A stretch of 13,136 bases of DNA, taken from the NCBI GenBank assembly GCA_946614205.1, contig CAMOGR010000203.1, forward strand, positions 1 to 13,136. Direction: 5' to 3'. Shown here piece by piece: positions 1 through 9,814 of the stretch. The DNA is from an uncultured Bacteroidales bacterium. GTDB lineage: Bacteria > Bacteroidota > Bacteroidia > Bacteroidales > UBA932. Under the pieces are notes generated by a model. It was not told the DNA's origin and did no database searches. It saw only the letters and a list, made by a program, of their open reading frames with translations. The translations under genes and the position numbers were made by a program. Position 1 is the first letter of the stretch, and the number at the start of each line of letters is the position of its first letter.

Positions 1-165
1 CAGCCAAGCCAGCAAGCCCGCTCCCGCCTTGGCGGCGCGGCTCCCGGCCTTTTCCTTGCCTACGGCCCCGGCAGCCTCAAGAGCCTCCCAAAGGCCCTCG
101 GGCGGGGTCTGCGAATACTCCGACAGTCCTTGCCGGAGAGAATCTTTCCAATCTTTATTTGTCAT
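1..165 (-). CDS. Probable anti-sigma-like membrane protein, N-terminal 55 codons only (runs off the left edge)
   Basis: An ATG at 163-165 opens a frame that stays open to base 1, giving 55 residues. The protein begins MTNKDWKDSLRQGLSEYS and continues with a TPPEGLWEALE segment. Short N-termini with W, LR..L and 'PP-GLWE-IE' are typical of Bacteroidales proteins encoded directly after ECF sigma genes. Those proteins usually have a cytoplasmic N-terminus, then a membrane segment and an envelope domain, and are inferred to hold or modulate the sigma factor. Residues 34-50 are rich in Ala, Gly, Lys and Arg, and the fragment ends in LLAWL, possibly the start of a membrane segment. The start overlaps the sigma factor stop by 11 bases, so translation is probably coupled. 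The anti-sigma role is inferred from position and the motif; the rest of the protein is outside the window. Confidence 0.7.
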   Translation of the reverse strand, partial: MTNKDWKDSLRQGLSEYSQTPPEGLWEALEAAGAVGKEKAGSRAAKAGAGLLAWL

Positions 166-727
166 TTGCCTTTTTATATTCTTTTATCTGCCGTGCCAGG
201 ATGGCCTTGGCCCTCAGGAACTGAGAGGCCGAGGAGTTTTCCTTTATTCCCAGCATCGACGCTATCTTCTTGTGCGGCAGCTGCCCGAAGACGTACAGGT
301 TGAAAACGGTCCTGTAGCCGTCGGGAAGCTGTTCTATCATGCTTTGTAGCACTCCCATGGGCACCTGGTCCACCTCGGGGTCCTCGTCGGGTTCGGGTTC
401 CGGCAGGCTGTCCACCGTCTCCGGGTGGCGCTTGTCGCGCAGGGTGTGCAGCGCACCGTTGACCACAATCCTGGTCAGCCACGCCTTTAGCGAGCCCTCC
501 CCCCTGTAGCTGAAGCTGTCGATATGCCCGAAGATGCTGATGAAAGCATCCTGGAGCACATCCTTGACCTGATCGGTATCGCTCAGGTATCGGCGGGCAA
601 CGGCCGTCAGATACCCGGCATAGCGGTCGTAAAGCTCCCGCTGGCCACGGGCGTCCCCGCTGCCGGCAAGCTGCGCCAATTCCTGGTCGGACAGGCTATT
701 TGCGGGTCTCGAATTCAAATTCTGCAC
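155..727 (-). CDS. RNA polymerase sigma factor, ECF (sigma-70) family
   Basis: This is a 190-residue ECF-type sigma factor, which would direct RNA polymerase to a small regulon, usually of envelope genes. Region 2 covers about residues 30-101, with the core-binding helix around YLSDTDQVKDVLQDAFISIF and the promoter-melting part ending WLTRIVVNGALHTLRDKRH. An acidic linker rich in Pro, Glu and Asp (about 106-121) leads to region 4 (about 125-184), with IEQLPDGYRTVFNLYVFG and a helix-turn-helix around HKKIASMLGIKENSSASQFL. The start is GTG at 725-727, because no ATG occurs before Met124, which is too late. An AAGG lies 6 bases upstream of the GTG, and a TTG at 716-718 is an alternative. The gene starts 32 bases inside the upstream lipoprotein gene and its end overlaps the anti-sigma-like gene. 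Family assignment is firm; the target promoters are unknown. Confidence 0.93.
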   Translation of the reverse strand: MQNLNSRPANSLSDQELAQLAGSGDARGQRELYDRYAGYLTAVARRYLSDTDQVKDVLQDAFISIFGHIDSFSYRGEGSLKAWLTRIVVNGALHTLRDKRHPETVDSLPEPEPDEDPEVDQVPMGVLQSMIEQLPDGYRTVFNLYVFGQLPHKKIASMLGIKENSSASQFLRAKAILARQIKEYKKANDK

Positions 728-1361
728 TGGCGGCCTTGCCGTCGGTTGTGGTCCAGTTCAGTTTCAGTCTGTGGGGGCCGTCCTCCGTGGGAGGCAGCGA
801 GTTTATGTCAAAGTATATTATTCCTTCCGAGTATTCGTCGCGGCTTTCGCCATGGGCGTCGTGGTATAGGGTGAGCTCGTACGGGTCGGCTCCCTGGACC
901 AGGGTTATGTCGTGGCGGGCGGCATCGGCTCCCCACCATGCCTTGTAATTGACCGTAAGATATCCGTCCTCCACGCTGGTAATCCAGGAGTGGGACATAA
1001 CGTCGATTCCGTCATCCCCGGCGCCTTCTGAAGGATACTGCAGGAATGCGCCCCGGTCGAGGTTCTCGAGCCAGTGAACGTCGGCCCTGTGGCCGTAAAG
1101 AGGTATCTCTTCGGCATATACGGTGACGGAGGCGAGGGCCCGGCATTCACCCTCGAACTCAAAAGGCGTCGAAGGATAGAGGAGCCCGAGCTTGCCGGAA
1201 CTGAAATATACGGTGCCGTCAGGCGCCTGCCTTACGGTAACCACGGCGTCGGCCTTGTACGGGGCGTCCATGGGCGCCGTGACATCCTGCTCATAAAGCC
1301 CGCTGCTGCAGGCGCTCACAAAGGCCGCACAAACGGCAAAAAAAACTAATCTCTTTCTCAT
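696..1361 (-). CDS. NigD-like envelope lipoprotein
   Basis: This 221-residue protein is probably an exported lipoprotein. Residues 1-17 form a signal peptide (Arg/Lys start, hydrophobic core), with lipobox V-S-A-C and the lipidated Cys at residue 18. The body resembles the NigD-like family of Bacteroidetes. About 38-95 would be the small N-terminal OB-like domain (DGTVYFSSGKLGLLYP). About 115-217 would be the C-terminal beta-sandwich, with the recognisable run SVEDGYLTVNYKAWW, a His (150), LTLYHDAHGES and IIYFDINSL. NigD proteins were named from a bacteriocin-linked locus, but the family is broad and its function is unknown. It is the first gene of the leftward unit and overlaps the sigma factor by 32 bases, so it may be a sensor or target of that sigma system. 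The family call rests on motif memory; location at the envelope is well supported. Confidence 0.75.
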   Translation of the reverse strand: MRKRLVFFAVCAAFVSACSSGLYEQDVTAPMDAPYKADAVVTVRQAPDGTVYFSSGKLGLLYPSTPFEFEGECRALASVTVYAEEIPLYGHRADVHWLENLDRGAFLQYPSEGAGDDGIDVMSHSWITSVEDGYLTVNYKAWWGADAARHDITLVQGADPYELTLYHDAHGESRDEYSEGIIYFDINSLPPTEDGPHRLKLNWTTTDGKAASAEFEFETRK

Positions 1362-1389
1362 TCTGACCTATAAATACCCGCGGGGGCAA

Positions 1390-1415
1390 AATCTTGCACA
1401 AGGCGATGCAAGATT
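1390..1415. repeat. Perfect inverted repeat in the divergent region (operator or hairpin candidate)
   Basis: AATCTTGCA (1390-1398) and TGCAAGATT (1407-1415) are perfect reverse complements separated by 8 bases. The repeat sits between the divergent NigD-like and VWA genes, at or just after the place where the leftward transcript should begin. It could bind a dimeric regulator or form a hairpin at the transcript's 5' end. There is no T-run, so it is unlikely to be a terminator. The TTGCAC hexamer also occurs twice in direct orientation (1394-1399 and 1414-1419). Confidence 0.6.
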
Positions 1416-1418
1416 GCA

Positions 1419-1450
1419 CGAAAGTAAGGATTATTATCGTAAAAATGCAA
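1419..1450 (-). promoter_or_regulatory. Candidate Bacteroidetes promoter for the NigD-like/sigma/anti-sigma unit
   Basis: Read on the minus strand, TTG (1450-1448) is followed after 21 bases by TACTTTCG (1426-1419). This matches the Bacteroidetes pattern TTTG, 19-21 bases, TAnnTTTG with one mismatch in the -7 element. Transcription would start near 1408-1413, inside or beside the inverted repeat, leaving a leader of about 50 bases before the ATG at 1361. The promoter overlaps the first codons of the divergent VWA gene. It could instead be a target of the encoded ECF sigma, whose consensus is unknown. Confidence 0.35.
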
Positions 1451-1453
1451 CTC

Positions 1454-2953
1454 ATGAAACACATATCTGCAATCGCAGCTCCGGTGCTGCTCTCGCTCGC
1501 CCTCGCCTCCTGCTCGAAGGGCGAATATCTCGCCCCTGGTGATTACATGAACGGAAATTACAACATGGCCTATACGGACGCAGACGAACCGCCACAGGAA
1601 GGCGACGTCTTTGAGGCCCTTGCCGAGAACGAATTCATAAAGGTGGCCGAACAACCGGTTTCCACCTTCAGCATCGACGCTGACGGAGCCTCTTACTCCT
1701 ACATGCGCCGCTGCGTCAAAAACGGATTCCTCCCCGGAGCTGAGACTGTCCGCACCGAGGAATTCCTCAACTACTTCACCTTCGATTATCCCGAACCCAC
1801 TGGAGACGAAACGGTGGGCATCAATGCGGAAATAGGCGACTGCCCCTGGAACTCCGGGCACAAGCTGCTCCGCCTCGGCCTGAAGGGCAAGAGCCTTCCC
1901 GAGAACGAAATCCCCGCGGCAAACTACATCTTCCTCATAGACGTTTCCGGTTCCATGAGGGGTGACGACCGGCTGGAGCTCCTCAAGAGCGGCCTCTGCA
2001 ACATGCTCGACTACATGCGCCCCGTCGACCGCGTAGCCATATTCACATACTCCGGCACCGTCGGCAAGGAACTGGAATCCACTCTGGTAACCGACCCGGC
2101 CGCCATCAAGAAGGTGATACGGAAGCTTGACGCAAACGGCTCCACGGCAGGCGGAGCGGCCATGAAGATGGCCTACGAAGAAGCCAGCGCCAACTTCATC
2201 ACCGGCGGCAACAACCGCATCATCATGTGTACCGACGGCGACTTCAACGTGGGAGTCTCCTCGACGGATGAGCTGGTGAAAATGGTGGAAAGCTACCTGG
2301 ACAAAGGCATCTACCTGAGCATCATGGGCTTCGGCACCGGCAACTATCAGGACGCCCGCATGGAGAGCCTGTCCAACCACGGCAACGGCACCTACACCTA
2401 CATCGACTGCGAGGACGAGATGATGAAGGTCTTCGTCCACGAGCGCTCCAGGTTCTATTCCGTAGCAAACGACACCAAGTGCCAGATTACCTTCACGGAC
2501 GCCGTAGAAAGCTACCGTCTCATAGGCTACGAGAACCGCGTCATGAACAATGAGGACTTCGAGGACGACAAGAAGGACGCAGGCGAAATCGGTGCCGGAC
2601 AGACCGTCACCGCCCTTTACGAACTCATTCCCGCACAGGGCTTTACACCTTCTGCCGCAGCAGCCACGTTCGACGTGCGATACAAGAAGGCGCTCGGTCA
2701 GGAGAGCCGCCCGCTGAGCCTCGGCGTAACCGTGCCGCAGCCCTCGTTCCAGAGTTCCCCCGAATTCAGCTTCGCCGCAGGCATTGCAGCCTACTCGCTC
2801 ATTCTGAGGGATTCGAAGTTCAAGGGCGACGCCAGCTGGAAGATGGCCTCCGAACTGGTTTCAAAGGGTTCGAAAGACATTGCAGACCCTCTGGGCCTGC
2901 GAGTGGAACTCTCGGATCTTATCGGGAAGGCTTCTTCTGTGGGACAGCAATAA
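1454..2953 (+). CDS. YfbK-type von Willebrand factor A domain lipoprotein
   Basis: This 499-residue protein is predicted to be lipid-anchored: signal peptide 1-19, lipobox L-A-S-C, lipidated Cys20. An N-terminal YfbK-type region spans about 58-150 (QPVSTFSIDADGASYSYMRR, then VRTEEFLNYFTFDYPEP). The VWA domain covers about 157-325 and keeps a complete metal-ion adhesion site: DVSGSM (D163, S165, S167), Thr231 in GSTAGG, and Asp261 in CTDGDFN. A C-terminal DUF3520-type region follows (about 335-490), with YRLIGYENR and DAGEIGAGQTVTALYE. Such domains bind metal and mediate protein-protein contacts; the partner here is unknown. The start at 1454 gives the cleanest signal peptide. ATG at 1445 adds MQL and is also possible, while the ATG at 1394 would put an unlikely charged extension before the signal. 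It diverges from the sigma operon, and its 3' end overlaps the convergent yfhO-like gene by 35 bases. Confidence 0.9.
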   Translation: MKHISAIAAPVLLSLALASCSKGEYLAPGDYMNGNYNMAYTDADEPPQEGDVFEALAENEFIKVAEQPVSTFSIDADGASYSYMRRCVKNGFLPGAETVRTEEFLNYFTFDYPEPTGDETVGINAEIGDCPWNSGHKLLRLGLKGKSLPENEIPAANYIFLIDVSGSMRGDDRLELLKSGLCNMLDYMRPVDRVAIFTYSGTVGKELESTLVTDPAAIKKVIRKLDANGSTAGGAAMKMAYEEASANFITGGNNRIIMCTDGDFNVGVSSTDELVKMVESYLDKGIYLSIMGFGTGNYQDARMESLSNHGNGTYTYIDCEDEMMKVFVHERSRFYSVANDTKCQITFTDAVESYRLIGYENRVMNNEDFEDDKKDAGEIGAGQTVTALYELIPAQGFTPSAAAATFDVRYKKALGQESRPLSLGVTVPQPSFQSSPEFSFAAGIAAYSLILRDSKFKGDASWKMASELVSKGSKDIADPLGLRVELSDLIGKASSVGQQ

Positions 2954-5321
2954 GAACCACGCCGGCAGCAAGCAGAAGCAACAGCAACAGCGAGCTTGCC
3001 CGCGAGACGCCCTCGCCCCTTTCATACGATACGGGCTCGAAGCTCATGGTGAGCGTGTGAGCCCCTGCCGGGAGGTCTATGCAGCGCAGAAGGCCTCCCG
3101 CAATCGTTCCGAGCGCGTCGGTTCCGCCTTCGTACAGACTGATAGGCAGAGTGGTTCCGTCTTCGAGACGGGCGACCCATCCGGCAGGATAGTACACCTC
3201 GCTGAATACGGCACGTCCGCCGCCGGTGCTGTTCACAGAATAGCGGAGCCGGTTGGGCGAATAGCTGTCGAGCCCTATCTCCCCTTCTCCCGACTCAAAC
3301 CAGGCGTTGCCGCGGGCATACGGATACCGCAGGGGTGCCGTATTGCCGTCGACGATTATGTAACGGCAGTTGAGCGAAGAAAGGCTCTCGAGGTACGGCA
3401 GCCTCTCCTCCGCCTCCTCGACGGTAGCGGCACCGTCAAGTGCGCCGGCAATTGCCGAAAGGTCGCGTGACAGGCATTTGTCGATATATTCCTGATACCG
3501 CTGCAGCTTGGCCGGGGAGTAGCCTCCGATGTTCTTGTGCCAGTACGAGGGGTGCGAGTCGTTGAAGACGTTCACGGACAGGTCGACCACCCGGTACGAC
3601 GGGTCGGTGTCGGCAAGAATCGCCTCATCCACGGGGCGTTTGGGGAACTGGTTGAGGAAGGTCTTGGCAGGAATGAAATCGTCATGGCCAAGATACCTCT
3701 TGCCCACGAAGAACACGTCTGCAAGGGCCAGCAGGCAAACGGCCGCAGCGGCTCCCCGGCGCCACTTGCTGCCGCTCACTCCCCACAGAAGCAGACCCGC
3801 GGCGGCTGCGACAAAGAGCAGCGAGCGCAGGGTGTCGCTCCACAGGAGGCTGTGCCGGTCTGCGGCGAGGGCCTCGACGAGAATGTCGGGCTGGCCGGCG
3901 TCGGAGGCCCCGGTGAAGGAGCCGAACGTGCTCTGCAGCAGCGCCAGCAGAAGTATCAGTCCGAGCGTAACGCCACCTGCCGTAAGCACCTGGCGGCGCA
4001 GCACCCGGGGTTCGGCGGTGCTGCGCACCACGCGGTCGAGCATGAGGAAGCCGAGCACGGGCAGGGTGAACTGCAGCAGCACCAGAGCCATGGATACGGT
4101 ACGGAACTTATTGTACAGCGGCACCACGTCGTAGAAGAGTTTGGTAAACCACATGAAGTGGCTGCCGAGGGCCAGCAGGACGGCAAGCAGCGTCGTCCCC
4201 AGGAGCCACCATTTCTCCTTGCCCTTCCAGTACATCAGGCCGAAGATGAACAGGAACACTGTAATCGCTCCCATGTACATGGGCCCTGCGGTGAAAGGCT
4301 GGGGGCCCCAGTATGTGGGAAGGTGCTTGCGTACCTGCGCGAGATTGCCCTGGCCAGCGCGGCGGAGCAGCTGGACCGTCTCTGAATCAGGCCCGAGCGG
4401 ACCCGATGAGGAACCGCCGTTGTAATTGGGAATCACCAGGTTGGGTAGCTCTTCCCAGCCGTACGACCAAGCCGTTGCATAGTCAAGCGAAAGCCCCTTT
4501 GAGCCGCTGCCGTCGGAGGAGCCGCCGCGCATGGAATAGGGCATGTACTCCCAGGTGGGCAGGAGCTTGGAGGCATTGGTCGCGATGCCGGTAAAGCCAA
4601 GGAGGAGCAGCAGCGCGGACGCTATCCAGAAGTACTTCTGAGAGCGCCTGCGCACCAGCATCCACACGAAGAGCACCAGCACGTATATGGCGATGCAGAG
4701 CGCCAGATAGTACGAAATCTGCGGGTGGTTGGACTTGACCTGGAAGGACACGGCGATGCCGAAAAGAGCGGCGCCAAGCCCAATGAGGGCAAGCCTGCGG
4801 CGCTTTCCCACACCCTCCCGCATGGCGCTGCGGTAGGTGAAGATGAGCGCGGCAAGCACCCAGGGCAGGAACGCGAGGGCCTCCATCTTGGTGTTGTGCC
4901 CCACCTGGATAATCTGCATGTTGTAGGAACAGAAGGTTACCGCTATGGCTCCGCCGGCCGCCACCAGCGGACTGATGCCGAGGGACAGCATGAGCAGGAA
5001 CGCACCCAACAGCGAGATGAAGAAGTAATTGGCGGGACGCCTGCCGGTCATCATCAGCTTGTACAGGGGCCGGGTGACGTCGCCCTTCGTGGAACTCTCG
5101 AATGCGGCCGTCGGCATGCCGCCGAACATGGAGCCTGTCCAGGTGGCGGGGTCGTCGGGATGGGCTGCGTCCCACTGGCGTTTCTCCTGGGCCATTCCCA
5201 GCCAGCCGGTGATGTCGGACTGATTGACCACACGGCCGGACAGCACGTCGGGCACGTAGGCGTAAGACAGTACCAGGAAACCCAGTACAATGCCAAGCAT
5301 GATAAGTATTTTCTTCTTCAT
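2919..5321 (-). CDS. YfhO-family multi-spanning membrane protein (putative GT-C glycosyltransferase)
   Basis: This is an 800-residue inner-membrane protein. An N-terminal membrane helix (about 4-21) is followed by an outward loop with QSDITGWLGMAQE and WTGSMFGGMP, typical of Bacteroidetes YfhO proteins. About 12 more hydrophobic segments lie between residues 100 and 540. A large soluble domain (about 545-775) contains NVFNDSHPSYWHKNIGGY, AKLQRYQEYID, NCRYIIVDGN and EVYYPAGWVARLEDG. A last helix (about 777-793) precedes a basic tail. Members in Gram-positive bacteria take part in glycosylating lipoteichoic acid or related lipids from lipid-linked sugars. In Bacteroidetes the acceptor is not established, so a role in surface polysaccharide or lipid glycosylation is inferred. 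Asp36 and Glu46 in the first loop are plausible catalytic acids by analogy with GT-C enzymes. It is the last gene of the leftward cluster, 6 bases after the CpXC gene, and overlaps the VWA gene end by 35 bases. Confidence 0.9.
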   Translation of the reverse strand: MKKKILIMLGIVLGFLVLSYAYVPDVLSGRVVNQSDITGWLGMAQEKRQWDAAHPDDPATWTGSMFGGMPTAAFESSTKGDVTRPLYKLMMTGRRPANYFFISLLGAFLLMLSLGISPLVAAGGAIAVTFCSYNMQIIQVGHNTKMEALAFLPWVLAALIFTYRSAMREGVGKRRRLALIGLGAALFGIAVSFQVKSNHPQISYYLALCIAIYVLVLFVWMLVRRRSQKYFWIASALLLLLGFTGIATNASKLLPTWEYMPYSMRGGSSDGSGSKGLSLDYATAWSYGWEELPNLVIPNYNGGSSSGPLGPDSETVQLLRRAGQGNLAQVRKHLPTYWGPQPFTAGPMYMGAITVFLFIFGLMYWKGKEKWWLLGTTLLAVLLALGSHFMWFTKLFYDVVPLYNKFRTVSMALVLLQFTLPVLGFLMLDRVVRSTAEPRVLRRQVLTAGGVTLGLILLLALLQSTFGSFTGASDAGQPDILVEALAADRHSLLWSDTLRSLLFVAAAAGLLLWGVSGSKWRRGAAAAVCLLALADVFFVGKRYLGHDDFIPAKTFLNQFPKRPVDEAILADTDPSYRVVDLSVNVFNDSHPSYWHKNIGGYSPAKLQRYQEYIDKCLSRDLSAIAGALDGAATVEEAEERLPYLESLSSLNCRYIIVDGNTAPLRYPYARGNAWFESGEGEIGLDSYSPNRLRYSVNSTGGGRAVFSEVYYPAGWVARLEDGTTLPISLYEGGTDALGTIAGGLLRCIDLPAGAHTLTMSFEPVSYERGEGVSRASSLLLLLLLAAGVVLIAVPQKKPSR

Positions 5322-5327
5322 AAGCGG

Positions 5328-5912
5328 CTATCGTATAAACTGTTCCACCCACTGCGCGTCCACGCGGGCAAGGCCCTTCAGGCTCGCTCCGACGGCGGGA
5401 TTGCGGCCTATTATGGCGCAGCAGTCCTCGTACACGTTGAAGCCCACGGCAAGCATCTGCATACTGCCGTCTTCGGGGTAGGTGAAGATTATTTCGTTGT
5501 CGGCCCCCTCGGTGCGCAGGAACTTCAGGGCCACGTCCTTGCCGAGTTCGGAACGGGTGACGAACTTGCAGAACTCAAGGGCTGCGTCGTCGAGCCCGGC
5601 ATGGAATATCTTGACTTTCTCTATCAGCGAGCCTATGTCTGCCACCAGCCGGCCGCTGACGCCTTCGAGGCCCTCGGCGGCAATCGGGCGGTCGCTCAGG
5701 CACACTAGGCACACTTCGTCGCGGTAGACCACGGGAGTCGTGATGAGTTCACGGCACCCGCATTGCGGACATTCGCGCACGAAGAGTTCACCGCTCAGCA
5801 CACGGGCGGTCAGGGAAGGGTCGGCGACCGCGTCGATGAAAGTATAGACGGGAGCCTGATAGGAGCTCCCGCATCGGGAGCACCGGAAAGTGACGCTGGA
5901 GACGTTGCTCAT
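5328..5912 (-). CDS. CpXC-domain zinc-ribbon protein, function unknown
   Basis: This is a 194-residue cytoplasmic protein with no signal peptide or membrane segment. Residues 8-66 carry two Cys pairs, C11-x-x-C14 and C48-x-x-C51 (CPQCG), spaced as in the CpXC domain, with FIDAVADPSLTARVLSGEL between them and the conserved VVYRDEV after them. The four cysteines probably hold one zinc ion. The rest (about 85-194) is a mixed helical and sheet region with no motif I recognise; it contains FKVGFNVYED-like residues at about 156-163 (GFNVYED) and ends AQWVEQFIR. The function of CpXC proteins is unknown. Its ATG overlaps the stop of the glycosyltransferase gene (ATGA, 5909-5912) and yfhO follows 6 bases later, so it is co-translated between two probable glycosyltransferases and may act with them. 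That link is inference. Confidence 0.82.
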   Translation of the reverse strand: MSNVSSVTFRCSRCGSSYQAPVYTFIDAVADPSLTARVLSGELFVRECPQCGCRELITTPVVYRDEVCLVCLSDRPIAAEGLEGVSGRLVADIGSLIEKVKIFHAGLDDAALEFCKFVTRSELGKDVALKFLRTEGADNEIIFTYPEDGSMQMLAVGFNVYEDCCAIIGRNPAVGASLKGLARVDAQWVEQFIR

Positions 5913-7189
5913 AGTATTTCGGACAGTTTACGGGTAAGTTCCAGACGCGAATAGGAGCTGATGTTCCCCTCGCAGGGAGCTTCTTCGCCACGCAGGTGAC
6001 GCTCCCAGGCGCTGTCTATCCAGTTGCGGATGGGGTCCGTACGGTCCCAGTCGAACATCACGCCGGCCCCGGAATCCTTGAGCACGGCAGCGGCGGCGCC
6101 GTTTTCCTGGCCGATTCCGAGCACGGGCCTGCGGGCCGCAAGGTATTCGAAAATCTTGCCCGGAAGGACTTTGGCGTACTCGGGCTCCTGGCGCAGCGGC
6201 AGTATGAGGACATTGGCACTACGCTGCTCAGCAACAGTCTGGAAATGAGGCAGATATCCAAGGTCGTCCACGTTGTCGGAAAGCCCGCGCACCCTCAACG
6301 CTTCGATTATTTCGGAATCGGTCTTGCCTGCGAGGCGTATGCGCAGCTGCTGCTTGAAAGCGCTGTCGGAGGTACATTTGCGAGCCAGGACATCCCAAAG
6401 GCACAAGGGGTTGCCGTCGGAGGCGAAAAGTCCGGTGTGAACAATCGTGAAACGATCCTCCGGAAGAGCAGGGGCGTTGCGGTTGAAGTCCGCCTCGTCG
6501 TATCCGTTGGTCAGCAGGACCACGGGCGTAGAGGTACGCTTGGCAAAATCGTCCCTCACCGGGGGAGAAACGCTGATGACGGTATCGGCCTCGTCAAGCA
6601 CCTGCTGCTCCAGGTTACGGTGGCGCGCCGCCGTCCAGGGCGTGAGCCCCATGTGCTTGAAATAGAATATCTCGGTCCAGGGGTCGCGGAAGTCGGCTAT
6701 CCAGCGGACGCCGGTGCTGCGCTTGAGGCCGAGTCCGATAAGGTGCATGGACTGCGGCGGTCCGGTGGTCACCACGGCGTCGACCGGGTGCTCCTGCAGG
6801 TATGAACTGAGGAATTTGACCGAAGGCTTCACCCATCCGACCCTCGGGTCGGGCACGAAGAGGTTGCCCCTCACGAACACCGCAAGCCTCTGGAGGAAAG
6901 ACTTTTTCTGGTGGTTGAGCTGGTTCACCCCGCCTCCTTTGCCGGAGGAACCCACGAACTTGCGGTACATGGCGTACGGCTCCCGTATGGGCTTTTTGAG
7001 GACCGTCAACTCAGGTGGGATGTCGGTCAGAAGGCTTTCGTCCCGGGCCAGCTGCTCGGGATTCTCGGGGGTATATACGACGCACTCCCAGCCGAAGCGC
7101 GACAGATACTTGGTGAACTTCACCCAGCGCTGTACGCCGCTGCCGCCGGTTGGGGGCCAGTAGTAAGTTACAATCAGAACTCTTTTCAT
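5909..7189 (-). CDS. Glycosyltransferase, GT4 family
   Basis: This 426-residue protein has the two-Rossmann (GT-B) layout of GT4 enzymes, which move a sugar from an NDP-sugar to a lipid, glycan or other acceptor on the cytoplasmic side. The N-terminal domain opens with IVTYYWPPTGGSGVQRWVKF, the Gly-rich acceptor-side loop. It continues with VVTTGPPQSMHLIGLGL and WIADFRDPWTE (about 163-173). The C-terminal donor domain has FTIVHTGLF (247-255), LRIRLAGKTD and PGKIFEYLAARRPVLGIG (343-360), where the Glu of KIFEYL corresponds to the usual nucleotide-sugar ribose contact. There is no signal peptide. The ATG at 7187-7189 lies 4 bases after the mutS stop, and the stop overlaps the CpXC start. The sugar and acceptor cannot be told from the sequence; the neighbouring YfhO protein suggests an envelope glycan or glycolipid. 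Confidence 0.88.
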   Translation of the reverse strand: MKRVLIVTYYWPPTGGSGVQRWVKFTKYLSRFGWECVVYTPENPEQLARDESLLTDIPPELTVLKKPIREPYAMYRKFVGSSGKGGGVNQLNHQKKSFLQRLAVFVRGNLFVPDPRVGWVKPSVKFLSSYLQEHPVDAVVTTGPPQSMHLIGLGLKRSTGVRWIADFRDPWTEIFYFKHMGLTPWTAARHRNLEQQVLDEADTVISVSPPVRDDFAKRTSTPVVLLTNGYDEADFNRNAPALPEDRFTIVHTGLFASDGNPLCLWDVLARKCTSDSAFKQQLRIRLAGKTDSEIIEALRVRGLSDNVDDLGYLPHFQTVAEQRSANVLILPLRQEPEYAKVLPGKIFEYLAARRPVLGIGQENGAAAAVLKDSGAGVMFDWDRTDPIRNWIDSAWERHLRGEEAPCEGNISSYSRLELTRKLSEIL

Positions 7190-7193
7190 ATCG

Positions 7194-9788
<2,595 letters not shown>

Positions 9789-9794
9789 AACTTA

Positions 9795-9802
9795 CAAATT
9801 TG
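9795..9802 (-). promoter_or_regulatory. Weak -7-like element just upstream of mutS
   Basis: On the minus strand CAAATTTG lies 6 bases upstream of the mutS ATG. It differs from TAnnTTTG only at the first base, but no TTTG is visible 19-21 bases further upstream. The following TTTGTAAGTTATG is identical to the sequence at the start of the DUF5106 gene. It sits in the 26-base folA-mutS gap and may give mutS some independent expression. The match is too short to be sure. Confidence 0.2.
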
Positions 9803-9814
9803 CTCGGCCGGCCC

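Noticed and set aside
1394..1453. Earlier ATG for the VWA lipoprotein at 1394
   Set aside because: It would place about 20 extra residues, including charged ones, before the signal peptide and would run through the inverted repeat. ATG 1454 (or 1445) gives a normal lipoprotein signal.
1358..2440. Long minus-strand open frame opposite the VWA gene (about 360 codons)
   Set aside because: Its translation is rich in His, Val and Gly with no domain, and it mirrors the well-supported VWA gene. GC-rich codon bias produces such antisense frames.
9806..9813. GGCCGGCC palindrome between folA and mutS
   Set aside because: An 8-base GC palindrome is expected now and then in GC-rich DNA. With no T-run after it, it does not look like a terminator.
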